A stretch of 48,793 bases of DNA from Mycoplasma imitans ATCC 51306. Lineage in GTDB: Bacteria; Bacillota_I; Bacilli_A; Mycoplasmatales; Mycoplasmoidaceae. Below, piece by piece: positions 1-11,596 of the stretch. Every line of letters starts with the position of its first letter. Positions within the stretch are counted from its first letter, which is position 1. The stretch lies in contig NZ_JADI01000012.1 of the NCBI RefSeq assembly GCF_000518305.1, positions 1-48,793 on the forward strand, in the 5' to 3' direction. The notes under the pieces were generated by a model. It saw nothing but the letters and a program-made list of their open reading frames with translations. It was not told the origin of the DNA and searched no databases. A program made the position numbers and the translations under genes.

Positions 1-50
1 CTTCTTCTTCTTCTTCTTCTTCTTCTTCTTCTTCTTCTTCTTCTTCTTCT
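1..50 (-). repeat. GAA trinucleotide array (reads CTT on +), vlhA promoter type
   Basis: Sixteen CTT units plus two bases, cut by the window edge, so the true copy number is unknown and at least 16. On the minus strand it reads GAA repeats running toward a gene beyond the left edge. In M. gallisepticum, GAA arrays lie upstream of vlhA promoters and their copy number switches transcription on or off, about 12 copies being the permissive state. The array is separated from the vlhA remnant to its right by a terminator, so it should serve the next vlhA gene outside the window. Confidence 0.9.
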
Positions 51-126
51 AGAAATAAAGGGTTTTGCTTATTTTTATAGTACTTATTAAAAATAATGTT
101 ATTAATATATTTATTAAAAATATAAA

Positions 127-153
127 AGCACTAGAATTATTTAATCTAGTGCT
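127..153 (-). terminator. Rho-independent terminator after vlhA remnant
   Basis: Perfect 9-bp stem (AGCACTAGA at 127-135, TCTAGTGCT at 145-153) with a 9-base loop. On the minus strand the stem is followed by TTTTATATTTTT. It lies 18 bases past the remnant's stop. Confidence 0.8.
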
Positions 154-170
154 TTATACAAAATTTAGTT

Positions 171-697
171 TTAACTAAAATAACTAACATAACTTTTTCT
201 TAAAGTGAATTGCAAATCACCAAGATAAGGTGCGTTACCATTATCTAGTTCACTCAAACCTGTAACAACTACTTTATTTAAACCTTTTACTAAAGTTAAT
301 GCGGATTTTTGAATATCAACAGTATAGCCATTTTTATTGCTATTAGTATTAGATGCATCTAATGTGTTAAAAGATGCTAACAATTTTTTCTTCTCCATTA
401 TCAGATTTTAAGTTTCTTATCTCAACAATATTAGCGCTTGCACCAGGTGTAGAAAAAGTTAACCCTCTTTGAGTTGGTGAATTGTAGTATCCGCTTATAG
501 TATATTCACCAGCTAACGGTGAGTTAAGATAAAATATAAAATTTCTACCTATTTTATCATTAACATTAACAGTAGGTGTGGCTGCTTCATATTCAACAAG
601 AACACCATCATCATTAAGTTGTTTTCGTTGTTAAAGTGCAGACACTTAAAAATCATAATACGCTAAGTGCATATTTAAATAAATTGAATCCTTTCAT
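171..697 (-). pseudogene. Decayed vlhA copy: signal peptide joined to C-terminal part, with frameshifts
   Basis: Starts with an ATG at 695-697 and a lipoprotein-like signal (MKGFNLFKYALSVLW, then FLSVC as lipobox). It then jumps straight to sequence matching the C-terminal third of the two vlhA genes at 25-29 kb (GEYTISGYYNS; LTLVKGLNKVVVTG; GNAPYLGDLQFTL). Full-length copies are about 1.8 kb, so roughly 1.2 kb of the middle is absent. The frame breaks near 630-640 and again at the T6 run at 384-389. Removing one A (minus strand) at each place would restore a single frame. No GAA array precedes it. Probably a non-expressed remnant or a donor for recombination. Confidence 0.8.
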
Positions 698-1000
698 ATA
701 TTTCATATTTAGGAATGAGTTAAGTATTTTTATAGTTAAAGCAGAACTATTAAGTTAGATATATATCTAGTGATTAAAAACAACTCGACACATCTTATAA
801 TCTTGTATCTCAACAAATTTAGGATCGTATCAAAGTTTTTTAAGTAAATAACTAATAATTGGTGAGATGATAATTTATAGAAATTATAAATAAACAAGCT
901 AATTGTGTAAGGCTTTGTTTAACCATAAAATTTTTATAACCCTTTATAAATCAAGTTCAAGCCCAATTTTTTACTAAACCAATTTCACTAGAAAAAACAT
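698..1000. other. Gene-free AT-rich spacer
   Basis: No coding frame seen on either strand using code 4. It contains a short palindrome (AGATATATATCT near 755) but no GAA array upstream of the vlhA remnant. The terminator of the membrane-protein pair follows at 1009-1025. Confidence 0.6.
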
Positions 1001-1025
1001 AAAAATTAACGCTTACAACAAGCGT
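1001..1025 (-). terminator. Rho-independent terminator
   Basis: Stem ACGCTT (1009-1014) and AAGCGT (1020-1025) with loop ACAAC. On the minus strand it is followed by TAATTTTTATG. It lies about 28 bases past the stop of the membrane-protein gene that ends at 1053. Confidence 0.7.
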
Positions 1026-1052
1026 CAATTATTAAATGAATAACCTGAACTT

Positions 1053-1763
1053 TTATAAATAATAACCTTTACTTCTAGCTAACTTCTTAGCCTTCAATAA
1101 CCTTAACTTATTGATCGCTTCTTTGTTATTATTTCTTTTTCTTTTATCTTTTTCTAATTCTTTTAAATAATCGCCATCATCACATTTGATAATAAAAGAA
1201 AAGAAAGAAAAAGGATTAATTTGGTTGCGAGTTATTTTAATCGTATTAAAAATATCATTTCTAAACTTGCGATAAACAAAGCTATACCAATAAGTTAAAT
1301 ACATATAACTAAAGAATAAGAAGATTAATAGATTGCCTGTTAAAAATAATGAAACAATCTTATCAACATTCTTAGGATCGCTAATTGGATAAAAGTTATC
1401 TGTTAAAAAAATTAATAAGTTTGCTCAGATAACAAAAGATAATCAAACTGCTAGATAAAGGATTAAAAAAACCAACCAGTTATCACCTCCTGATTTTAAA
1501 TACTGGTGCTTAAGTTTGTTATAAACCAATTTTTCATTAGTTTTTTCACTTTTAAAGATAAAATAAAAAAAACCAAGGATCGGGATTATATAGATCCAAC
1601 TAAAAACCATCTGTTTTAAGTAGTATTTAGCTTGTTGGCTCGCACTATAAAAAAAGAACTCCTGCCAGTTTAGATTTTCAGGTTTTTTTGTTTTGGCTAA
1701 CTTATGGTTTTGCCAATTCTTTGGTAAACTATTGTTAATACGAACGATTCTTTGTGGAACCAT
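1053..1763 (-). CDS. Hypothetical multi-pass membrane protein
   Basis: 236 residues, read through one TGA (Trp) at 1443-1445. A basic N-terminus (about residues 1-45) is followed by hydrophobic segments around 49-68, 97-118 and 135-152. A soluble, lysine-rich C-terminal tail ends KKLARSKGYYL. It lies 40 bases downstream of another membrane-protein gene on the same strand, so the two are probably co-transcribed, and a terminator follows. Not recognised; no function can be given from sequence. Confidence 0.75.
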
Positions 1764-1803
1764 AGTTGTTTGATCTATTAGTATCTTTTATTGATGGTGA
1801 TCA

Positions 1804-2862
1804 CTATTTAGGTTTTTTACCAATATTTTGTTGATCGTAATAAGAACCAGTAAAGAAATTAATTAATACTGGTATAGTTCATTCATAAAAGTATTTTTGA
1901 ATATCATTCTTAACAACATTTCTATCATTGATGATACTGTACAAGATTCCAGTAAGGGGAAAACTTGGAATCGGTTGAACAGCACTACCAGTAAGCGCCT
2001 TACCAAAGTAGTCATAAACATTCTTATCATCAGTAGAATTAGTTTTTACATAAATACTTGTATAAGGACTTAGTGACCCAGCTGAAGATTCTAAAAAAAT
2101 ACTAGCATTAGTTAATACCACACCTTTTGTTTGGGGATCAATCATGATCTTTGAATTTGCTGAAGTTCTAACTGAAATCCCAACTTCAGTTGGCACATTC
2201 CCAAATAATTTATGTACAGCAATCAGATCAGCTTTAATACTTGAAACAAAAGCAAAATTGTCCTTATTAACAAAGTATGCATTATCTACTTCAGCGTGGT
2301 ATTGTTTAAAAAATCCACTAACGATTCCGATCTTTTGATAACGGTATAGCAAAATTCTTTCGGTTAACTCACTTAATCATGAACCATGAAATACCGGATA
2401 GAACGACATAAATGAGCTTAGGATGTCATCTAACATATTGCGATCAAGATTTTTATAAATAAAATCATTGAACTCTTCTCAGTTAGTCGAATCCACCTTA
2501 GCCTTCTTTAATCTTTCAACTATTTTGAATGGATAATTATCATAAACAGTTGGAATCAGCGGAACGTCTTTACTATCCCCGCTATTAGCAGCATGAAAAT
2601 CTAAAGCCACATTAGGAATTATCGCATTCGGATTTTCTTTTAGTAACTTCTCTTTAGAAGCTGCTAAAAACTTCTGATCTTTTTCAAACTTATTCCGCGT
2701 TTTATCGTTATTTTTCTTATTATTATATAAACCAAAAAGCGGTATGTTAACTAATGGCACAACAGTAGCCAAAATCAAAAAGCCAATTAATCCTACTGTA
2801 ATCTTAATTGGTTTTTTGGTTTTGGTTTTCTTTAGCTTTTTATTAGCCGACCTGTTTAACAT
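1804..2862 (-). CDS. Hypothetical single-pass membrane or secreted protein
   Basis: 352 residues with TGA codons at 2479-2481 and 1879-1881 read as Trp. The N-terminus is strongly basic (KKLKKTKTKK), then one hydrophobic helix (about residues 22-45), then an extracellular-type hydrophilic domain. There is no lipobox Cys after the helix, so it is an anchored protein rather than a lipoprotein. First gene of a two-gene minus-strand unit with the membrane protein that follows. Divergent from the KtrA gene across a 180-base spacer. Family not recognised. Confidence 0.75.
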
Positions 2863-3024
2863 AATACTCCATATTATAAATAATTAGCTACTAATATATC
2901 TATTCGAGCTAGATACTTCCATTAGTTAATTACATTACAATTAATAAGCTAATATACATATACGAATTATACAAAATATTATATAAATAAAAAGTTGTCG
3001 ACTGATTTTTATTATATTAATATT

Positions 3025-3030
3025 TATAAT
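3025..3030 (+). promoter_or_regulatory. Candidate -10 box for ktrA-leuS
   Basis: TATAAT lies only 12 bases before the ATG at 3043, with no Shine-Dalgarno-like sequence between. This fits a very short or nearly leaderless mRNA. No convincing -35 box was found, so this rests on the -10 match alone. Confidence 0.45.
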
Positions 3031-3042
3031 ATTACCTAGATT

Positions 3043-3714
3043 ATGAAACGGGCAGATTATTGCGTGATCGGGATTGGACGCTTTGGAATTAAGGTTGCGT
3101 CTAAGCTCAAAGAATTAGGTTGTAAGGTGCTAATTCTTGACAAAAATAAAGAAAAGATTAATTTAGAAGCTAAACGGTTTGATTATGCCATCCATTTAGA
3201 TGCTACTGATATTATGTCATTAGCTGATGTGGCAATCAATAATTTTGGTACAGTAATCTTATCAGTAAGTAGTATTGAAGAATCAATTATTATTGCAACC
3301 AACTTACGTGAACTAAAAGTTAAGAACATCATTGCCAGAGCAAAAAACGATGTACACAAAAGAGTGCTAAAAACCTTTGGGGTAAAAGAAGCTGTAATAC
3401 CTGAAGAAATCGTGGGTGAAAACGTGGCGATGAGAGTAGTACACAGTATTAATAGTGAAATTATCTCAATCGATGAAGATATCTCACTAGTTAGGGTGTA
3501 TGCTAGCTCTAAAGATGTTGTTAATAAAAAACTAATCGATATCGATGTAAGAAACAAATCTAAAGCTAATATCATCTCAATTACCAGAGAATATAAAAAC
3601 ATCTATCCGATTACAGCTGAGACAATGATCTTAAAAAACGATCTAATTACTGCAGCTTGTAACAATGCTGACATCTCTAAGTTTTTAAAACTTATGAGTT
3701 CAGATAATTCTTAA
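3043..3714 (+). CDS. ktrA: KtrA/TrkA-type potassium uptake regulatory subunit (RCK domain)
   Basis: 223 residues. The N-terminal RCK/TrkA-N Rossmann domain carries the nucleotide-binding glycine motif GIGRFG (about residues 10-15), followed by an acidic strand end (VLILDKNKEK) and a second conserved LDATD. The C-terminal third (about 145-220) matches an RCK_C domain. Subunits of this type form a cytoplasmic ring gating a membrane K+ channel (KtrB/TrkH), which is not in this window. RCK_C domains of Firmicute Ktr proteins bind c-di-AMP, and a c-di-AMP cyclase is encoded at 29300-29932. Followed 17 bases later by leuS, probably co-transcribed. Confidence 0.88.
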   Translation: MKRADYCVIGIGRFGIKVASKLKELGCKVLILDKNKEKINLEAKRFDYAIHLDATDIMSLADVAINNFGTVILSVSSIEESIIIATNLRELKVKNIIARAKNDVHKRVLKTFGVKEAVIPEEIVGENVAMRVVHSINSEIISIDEDISLVRVYASSKDVVNKKLIDIDVRNKSKANIISITREYKNIYPITAETMILKNDLITAACNNADISKFLKLMSSDNS

Positions 3715-3731
3715 AATAAAACCTTAAAGCT

Positions 3732-6149
<2,418 letters not shown>

Positions 6150-6166
6150 ACTCATAAGCATAAAAA

Positions 6167-6207
6167 AAATATAAGCAGATAAAGGGGTAACTGCTTATAT
6201 TTTTTTG
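6167..6207. terminator. Bidirectional terminator between leuS and PEBP genes
   Basis: Stem ATATAAGCAG (6169-6178) and CTGCTTATAT (6191-6200) with an A-run on the left and a T-run on the right. It can terminate leuS rightward and the minus-strand genes leftward. Confidence 0.9.
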
Positions 6208-6284
6208 TTAATCTCGAGTTTATACTCAATAATATTGTAATATATCTATTTGAAATTTCAATATCAAAGTTATATTGTTGGTTA

Positions 6285-6953
6285 TTAACCAACTTTTTTG
6301 TATTTGAAATGTAATGTGTGTTTGCCTACAACGTGTTTGTGGATTGCATGCATGAAATCACCAACGTAGAAAGGCTCATTTAAGTGGTGTTTTTGCGTAC
6401 GGTGATTTTTGTGGTAAGCTAAATCTTTAGCTTCTACATCTAACCCATAAACAGTTACAGTGTAAGTGTGATCTGCATTTGGTGGATAGCAACCAAAATA
6501 CATTAATGAGTTTTCAGAAGAAGTTGAAGTAAATCCTTCTGGTAAAATTCCACCTAAATTTGGATTAGTTTTGTTGTTAGCCACTAATGTTTTGTTAACA
6601 CTTGAGTTATGACCTTGTCATAAGATTGCTTCAGAATATGTCGGTTGTTTAGAATCTAATCATTTCTTATGATCTAAGTATGATTGGTTTTCTGGAATGT
6701 GATTAGTTTTAACATTTACTGCAATTCAGTGAATGAAACTAAAACCAATTACTTCAGCTGCATCAAAGTCTTCAATCATTACTGCATAACTTTTAGCATT
6801 AGGGATCTTTTCTCATGATAGATCTAATGAGAAAGAGGGGAATGGTGTGTTGTTCTTGTTATCATGAGCACCACCGTGTAAAGCTAGATAACCATCTGAT
6901 CCAACCATCTTTGATCAGATCTTGCTATTATTACCAATTGAATATTTTTTCAT
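6285..6953 (-). CDS. PEBP-family (YbhB/YbcL, Raf-kinase-inhibitor-like) protein, copy 2
   Basis: 222 residues, cytoplasmic (no signal peptide). Family features visible: LDLSWEKIPNAKSYAVMIED in the first half, the conserved HW pair in SFIHWIAVNV, and YTVTVYGLDV near the C-terminus. PEBP proteins bind phospholipid head groups or act as small regulators; the bacterial role is poorly defined. The usual DPDAP-type loop reads EDFDA. It follows the other PEBP gene with a 15-base gap containing a GGTGG ribosome site, so the pair is an operon of paralogues. Confidence 0.85.
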
Positions 6954-6968
6954 CGTTTATATACCACC

Positions 6969-7526
6969 TTAATTTGGTTTGTACCAGAAGTGTAATTCGT
7001 GTTCACCTACTGCATGGTGAATAATCTTTTTATTTAGATCAGATAAACTAAAGTGCTTTGGAAGTTCTAGTTTCTCAACATCTAGTCCATATACTCTAAT
7101 TGTATATAGGTGCGTATCATCTGGTGGAAGGGGTGGTAGGTAATCACTAGCAGCTTGTGCTGTGTTTTTAAAAGCACCTGGAACACACTCAATTAAAACA
7201 CCTTTAGAACTTTCAGTTTGTCCTTGAGCGGTTGAGTTTAAACCTTGGATAATGTTCTTGTCGTTAATATTAGCAGCATATGCTAATTTATTTTCTTTAA
7301 CATTAGCCACAATTCAGTGTGTAAAAGATTGACCAATCACACGAGATGCTTCATAGTCAACCATTACGATTGCATAGCTTTTAGCACCATCAATTTTTTC
7401 TCATGTTAAATCTAAACTTTCATAACGATTGTTGTTTAGTTTAACAGTTTCATTTTTTAAATAAACACCATCTGCTGTTTCTTTAAAACAACTTGATCAG
7501 ATGGAACCATTTTTTCTTACGTCCAT
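6969..7526 (-). CDS. PEBP-family (YbhB/YbcL) protein, copy 1
   Basis: 185 residues, the shorter upstream paralogue. Same landmarks as its neighbour: LDLTWEKIDGAKSYAIVMVD, SFTHWIVANV, YTIRVYGLDVEKLELPKHF, and a C-terminal HELHFWYKPN matching HTLHFKYKKVG in the other copy. No signal peptide. The metal- or ligand-pocket acidic loop reads VDYEA instead of the usual DPDAP. A duplication followed by divergence is the simplest explanation. Function unknown beyond the fold. Confidence 0.85.
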
Positions 7527-7546
7527 ATTAATTATTTACCTAAAAC

Positions 7547-7566
7547 AACTGTAAAAAATTACAGTT
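7547..7566 (-). terminator. Weak hairpin between AKR and PEBP genes
   Basis: AACTGTAA (7547-7554) pairs with TTACAGTT (7559-7566) around AAAA. The T-tract on the minus strand is poor (GTTTTAGG). Could be a partial terminator after the reductase gene or a leader hairpin of the first PEBP gene. Confidence 0.4.
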
Positions 7567-7632
7567 AATAAAACTATAAAACTTATTTATTTTTATTTAT
7601 AAAAATTGCTTTAGATTAATTAATATTATTAA

Positions 7633-8472
7633 TTAAAATTCGACTTGATCTGGGTGAAGATTTAACCCGCCAATATCAGTCAATTCATCAATTATCTTAA
7701 CGTCGTTTTGATTAATTCAAAAATTAAATACATCAAAATTAGATTTGATCCGTTCGAAAGTCTTAGATTTTGGTAGGGGAACAATATCTTTTTGCAGAAT
7801 TCAATTAAGGATTAATTGAGGTACTGTTACTTCGTATTTTTTAGCTAGTTCAACTAACTGTTTATGCTCTAAAATCTTAGATTGAGAAAACGGCGATCAT
7901 GCTTGAACTACGATATTGTTCTTCTTACAATAATCAACAATTTCAGGTTGCATATACCCAGGATGGAATTCTAGTTGGTTTACCATCGGTAAGATCTTTG
8001 CGCTTTTTTTCAAAGCTTCTAGATGATGAACTAAGAAGTTACTTACCCCGATTGCTTTTATCTTACCTTCAAGATACAACTCCTCCATTGCTTTTCAAGT
8101 TTGCGCGTTAACTTCTTGCCAATTGTTCTTAAAGTTATTACCTATTGGTCAATGAATTAATAATAGATCTAAATATTCTAGATCAAGATCATTTAAGATC
8201 TTCTTAAAAGCTAATTTAGTTGATTCATAACCTTTATCATCGTTTCAGATCTTTGATGTTACAAAGATCTCTTTACGATCTACGTTAGATAGTTTGATTG
8301 CTTGACTCACAGATTTTTGGTTCTTATATATCTCAGCACAGTCTATATGTCGATAACCTACTTCTAAAGCATGTCTTACAGCATCCACGGTTTGTTGGCC
8401 TTCTTCTAACTTATAAGTTCCAAAGCCAATACTAGGCATCTTGTAGTTATTAGCTAATAAATTGTATTTCAT
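7633..8472 (-). CDS. Aldo/keto reductase
   Basis: 279 residues, normal for the family, with two TGA Trp codons that break the frame under the standard code. NAD(P)H-dependent reduction of carbonyls in the cytoplasm. The catalytic tetrad can be placed: Asp and Tyr in RHIDCAEIYKN, Lys in FVTSKIW, His in LLLIHWP. The AKR signature GVSNF and the cofactor region PLPKSKTFERI are also present. The substrate cannot be told from sequence. Confidence 0.93.
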
Positions 8473-8823
8473 ATCTTTGTTTTCTTATTACACTATCTTT
8501 ATAACATATCATAAGTTTTTATCTTTATAGATAAGATCAAGATCAACAAAACTGATTAATCTAAACTTTTAGATCGATCCTGATTACTAAAATGTTTTAT
8601 TATAGACTATTTATTTAATAAAAAGGCAAAATATCCTTTATAATATTCATAAAAACTTATTAAGTTATAGTTATTAATGAATAATAAAGTTGATCTTGGT
8701 CTTTTATACAACGATTTGAACTGTAATATTCAAGATCGTTTTAAGCTAACTTAATTCTTTGTTTTATATAAGATAAAATAATTAGATAAAAAAACTAAAC
8801 GATAAATTGATTGATACAACACC
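8473..8823. other. Spacer with a possible 25-codon ORF
   Basis: Divergent spacer between the reductase (-) and the small basic protein (+). An ATG at 8677 opens a 25-codon frame (MNNKVDLGLLYNDL...) closing with TAA at 8752-8754. It lacks a clear ribosome site and resembles nothing I know, so it is not called as a gene. A 7-bp inverted repeat (GATCTTG/CAAGATC) lies inside it. Confidence 0.4.
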
Positions 8824-9168
8824 ATGGTGTTTAATAAAACTAAAGACTTACTCATAAGCAAACCAAAAGTTTATATTAATCTAAAAAGCAATATGATTGC
8901 TAACCTACTTGGTGTCGAATTAAGTAGTGTTATCTTGCAAATCGAATACAATTGGCAATCACCTCATTCTCACAAGAAAAAGTTGATTAAAAAGCTTGAT
9001 CGTTTAATCGATAAGAGCTGAAACAGCGATTTAAAAAAGGTGATTAAAAAGTTTAAACGCTTACATAAGTGAGAAGAAAAAGAAGTCGATTATTTTGCTT
9101 CAAGAATCATTAATATGCAAAATAATGAACATAACCTATTTTTAAGTAGTCGAAAACCTGGGCGTTAG
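8824..9168 (+). CDS. Small basic hypothetical protein
   Basis: 114 residues, one TGA Trp (RLIDKSWNSDL). Lysine-rich and predicted helical in its middle (HKKKLIKKLDRL; LKKVIKKFKRLHKWEEKEVD), with no membrane segment or signal. The charge suggests nucleic acid or ribosome contact, but this is a guess. Single-gene unit ended by the hairpin at 9221-9250. Family not recognised. Confidence 0.65.
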
Positions 9169-9220
9169 TTATAATTTGTGCTACAATATTAATGTAATTA
9201 CATTGCACAAAACTAACAAA

Positions 9221-9254
9221 AAATATTAAGCCTTCTCCGGCTTAATATTTTTTT
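9221..9254. terminator. Bidirectional terminator
   Basis: Perfect 12-bp stem AAATATTAAGCC (9221-9232) and GGCTTAATATTT (9239-9250), loop TTCTCC, T-run to the right and A-run to the left. It ends both the small basic gene (+) and the long minus-strand operon that ends at 9275. Confidence 0.93.
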
Positions 9255-9274
9255 GTTTCTATGTATGTAATCAA

Positions 9275-9685
9275 TTAAGATAAGTTTTTCTTATCTTTAG
9301 GCGCTGAGATCGGTTTATCATCTTTGTCGTCTTCGTCTTTAACACCGTAATCGTAATTGAAAATTGCATCACCATATACGGCTTGAAGTTTTTCCATGAA
9401 CTCAGCTACTTTTCTTACTTCATCAGATGCTCTAGGGTCGTTTACGATATCTTCTTGAATTTTTTCAAATACCCCTTCAAAATTATTCGTATTAAAGTTA
9501 GATAGATCAATTTGTTCAGCCCCTACGATGTTCTTTGTGTAATTTAATAGATCGTTATAAGCAGCCATTTTATCAAAACCTAGAGCCACTAATAGTTGTG
9601 ACTCTGTCACATCATCTGAAACGTTTAGACGTTTTTTTAATTCTTCTTTAGAGATCTTTAGTTTTTCTGCTAGTTTATTTAACAT
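9275..9685 (-). CDS. Hypothetical acidic protein, last gene of the rpmG operon
   Basis: 136 residues with the ATG at 9683-9685, chosen because a GGTGGT ribosome site precedes it and it overlaps the end of the preceding gene. A GTG five codons upstream is possible. The N-terminal half looks like small helical repeats (LAEKLKISKEELKKRL). The C-terminus is a disordered acidic/lysine tail (VKDEDDKDDKPISAPK). Cytoplasmic. Not recognised. Confidence 0.7.
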   Translation of the reverse strand: MLNKLAEKLKISKEELKKRLNVSDDVTESQLLVALGFDKMAAYNDLLNYTKNIVGAEQIDLSNFNTNNFEGVFEKIQEDIVNDPRASDEVRKVAEFMEKLQAVYGDAIFNYDYGVKDEDDKDDKPISAPKDKKNLS

Positions 9686-10136
9686 CGTTTTGTTCACCAC
9701 CTTCTTGTATTTCTTTAATTAACGCTTTGGCGATAATTAGTTGTTTAATCTGGTATTTAGTTATTTTAAAAAAAGAATTATGTCTTCTAAAAAATAAATT
9801 TGCGTTGTAAGTTAATTCTTGGAAATTATTACGCTGTTTAATGTGCAAGAAGAATCCCAACATTCCAAACCCTAGAATGATTACAAAAGCCATTAAAAAC
9901 AATCTTGATGATGTTTCCTGAGTTGTGTTTGTTTTATCAGTAGTAGAATCACCATTATTCATATTAGGTGGTGCATCAAATGCATTAGTGTTTGTTAAAG
10001 TCAGATAAATTCCCACACCAAAAACGATTACACCAACAATAAAACCAACCAGAATCATGATCAATGGTTGTTTTTTATTTTTAATACAGCTGTTAATGTC
10101 GTGAATTATTTCGCTAGCGTTCCGATTGGATCTCAT
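9675..10136 (-). CDS. Hypothetical two-helix membrane protein
   Basis: 153 residues. Hydrophobic segments at about residues 24-47 and 81-100 flank a polar Asn/Thr-rich loop (NNGDSTTDKTNTTQ). The C-terminal soluble domain ends EGGEQNDVK. Its first 31 bases overlap the end of pepC, and its end overlaps the next gene by 11 bases, so translation is likely coupled. Family not recognised. Confidence 0.7.
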   Translation of the reverse strand: MRSNRNASEIIHDINSCIKNKKQPLIMILVGFIVGVIVFGVGIYLTLTNTNAFDAPPNMNNGDSTTDKTNTTQETSSRLFLMAFVIILGFGMLGFFLHIKQRNNFQELTYNANLFFRRHNSFFKITKYQIKQLIIAKALIKEIQEGGEQNDVK

Positions 10137-11596
10137 GGTTCTAATAATATTACAGGTTTATCAAACTCTTTAGTTAATTTTAACTGATCAACTAATTCAT
10201 TAAATGATTGTTGGTTGATTGCTACTTGATAAGTATATTTTTTGAAATAAGAATCTGAAATTACAAAGTACCCAGCGTGACCTAGATCTTGACCTCAAGA
10301 GTTTTCAATCTTTCACTTATGAATAGTTAATTTATCCATAGCTTCTACTAAATATTGGTAAGCTTGCTTGTTTTTATTAGCTTTAATTAACTTATTAAAC
10401 TCTTGATCAATCTTATTAAATTGGTCTAAATCAAGATCAACTCCAGTAATCAACATTGCATGGTTGATTGATGATAATCAATAATCTAACTGATCATTCT
10501 TAGATAAACTTAGATCAACATTAAATAATGTTTCATAATCAAATGATCGATCATCTCAGAAAGTTCTAGCTTCGTTTAGGTAGATATTCTTAACTTCACA
10601 ACCAAACCATACAGGTTGCTTATTGATTAATTGTTTAATCGTTAGATAACTAAACAATCCTTGTTCAACGTTGTAGTGTAATGTGTCTTCTGATTCAATT
10701 ACATTATTTAAATATTTAACACTAAAGGTTTGGTTAAACGGTTTGTTGTTAGCTGGTGCGTTGATTACTGAAACAAAACCTTGTTTTTCGATTAAATCTT
10801 TAAAGTATTTTTGATAAAAACTTAAAGGTGTTAAGTTAGTTTCAACAATCTTATTAGGCACGTAATTGAAATGAGATTCTGATTTATCAGCACTATCGTG
10901 TTTGATTAGTTTAGTATAACTAAAATCAAACTTAGTTGGCAGTTCACCATAAATTGAACTTAATAGATAAAATATTTCATCTAACGCTTTTGTTTTGATT
11001 TTTTTAAGTTCAGCCAAAGACTTATCTTTGTTTTGAATAATCTTGCTTGCTGCTTGATTTAGTTTTAAATTAATCAAGTAGTTAAGTTGGGTTGTTGAAG
11101 CTGAGTTAGCAGTATCAGGCATTACTGATTTAGGCACCAAACCATATTTTTTAATTAAGTTGGTTAACATACTTCATTGACCACCATCAGCCACACCATT
11201 TCTTAAAATAAATGATAAAGTGCGATCGCTTAACTTGTTATGTCTTAGTTCAGTAACAGTTTCTAAGAAATAATTTGATTTCTCAAACTTATCTCAAAAA
11301 GCTAGATAGCTTTGAGATAGTTCTAAATCATCAACATTTAGTTGTTTAGCTAAATGATATCTTAATAGGTTTAATCCCGCAAAGATTCAACATCTTCCAG
11401 TTTGGAATTGGTTAGTTATTGGTTGTGCGCTTAGATCAACATTAAATGAGAATGAGTTCTTAGAAAAATTATAACCGTTATATGATACCGCTTTTACACC
11501 TGTGGTATGCAAGATGTTAGTTAGTTGTTTATTAAATTTAGAACGTGATAAGTTTTGTAACTGTTTTAGTGACTCTTTTAGTTGTAATTTAGCCAT
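10106..11596 (-). CDS. pepC: Aminopeptidase C (bleomycin-hydrolase family, peptidase C1B)
   Basis: 496 residues, near the usual family size. Cytoplasmic cysteine aminopeptidase releasing N-terminal amino acids from peptides. Catalytic Cys69 is in QTGRCWIFAGLN, the His in SSINHAMLITGVD, the Asn in IENSWGQDLGHAG. The C-terminus reads EPWDPIGTLAK, matching the family's conserved tail. Two TGA Trp codons lie in the core (the Trp after Cys69 is one). Its ATG overlaps the TAA of the upstream paralogue by one base. Confidence 0.95.

Noticed and set aside
2144-2338. Plus-strand open frame inside the membrane protein gene
   Set aside because: It is antisense to a continuous code-4 coding frame on the minus strand and its product has no recognisable features.
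3183-3602. Minus-strand 139-codon frame opposite ktrA
   Set aside because: The plus-strand frame is a clear KtrA; the opposite frame is hydrophobic and arises from complementing its codons.
8677-8754. 25-codon frame in the spacer before the small basic gene
   Set aside because: No ribosome site, no similarity and short length; noted only within the spacer entry.
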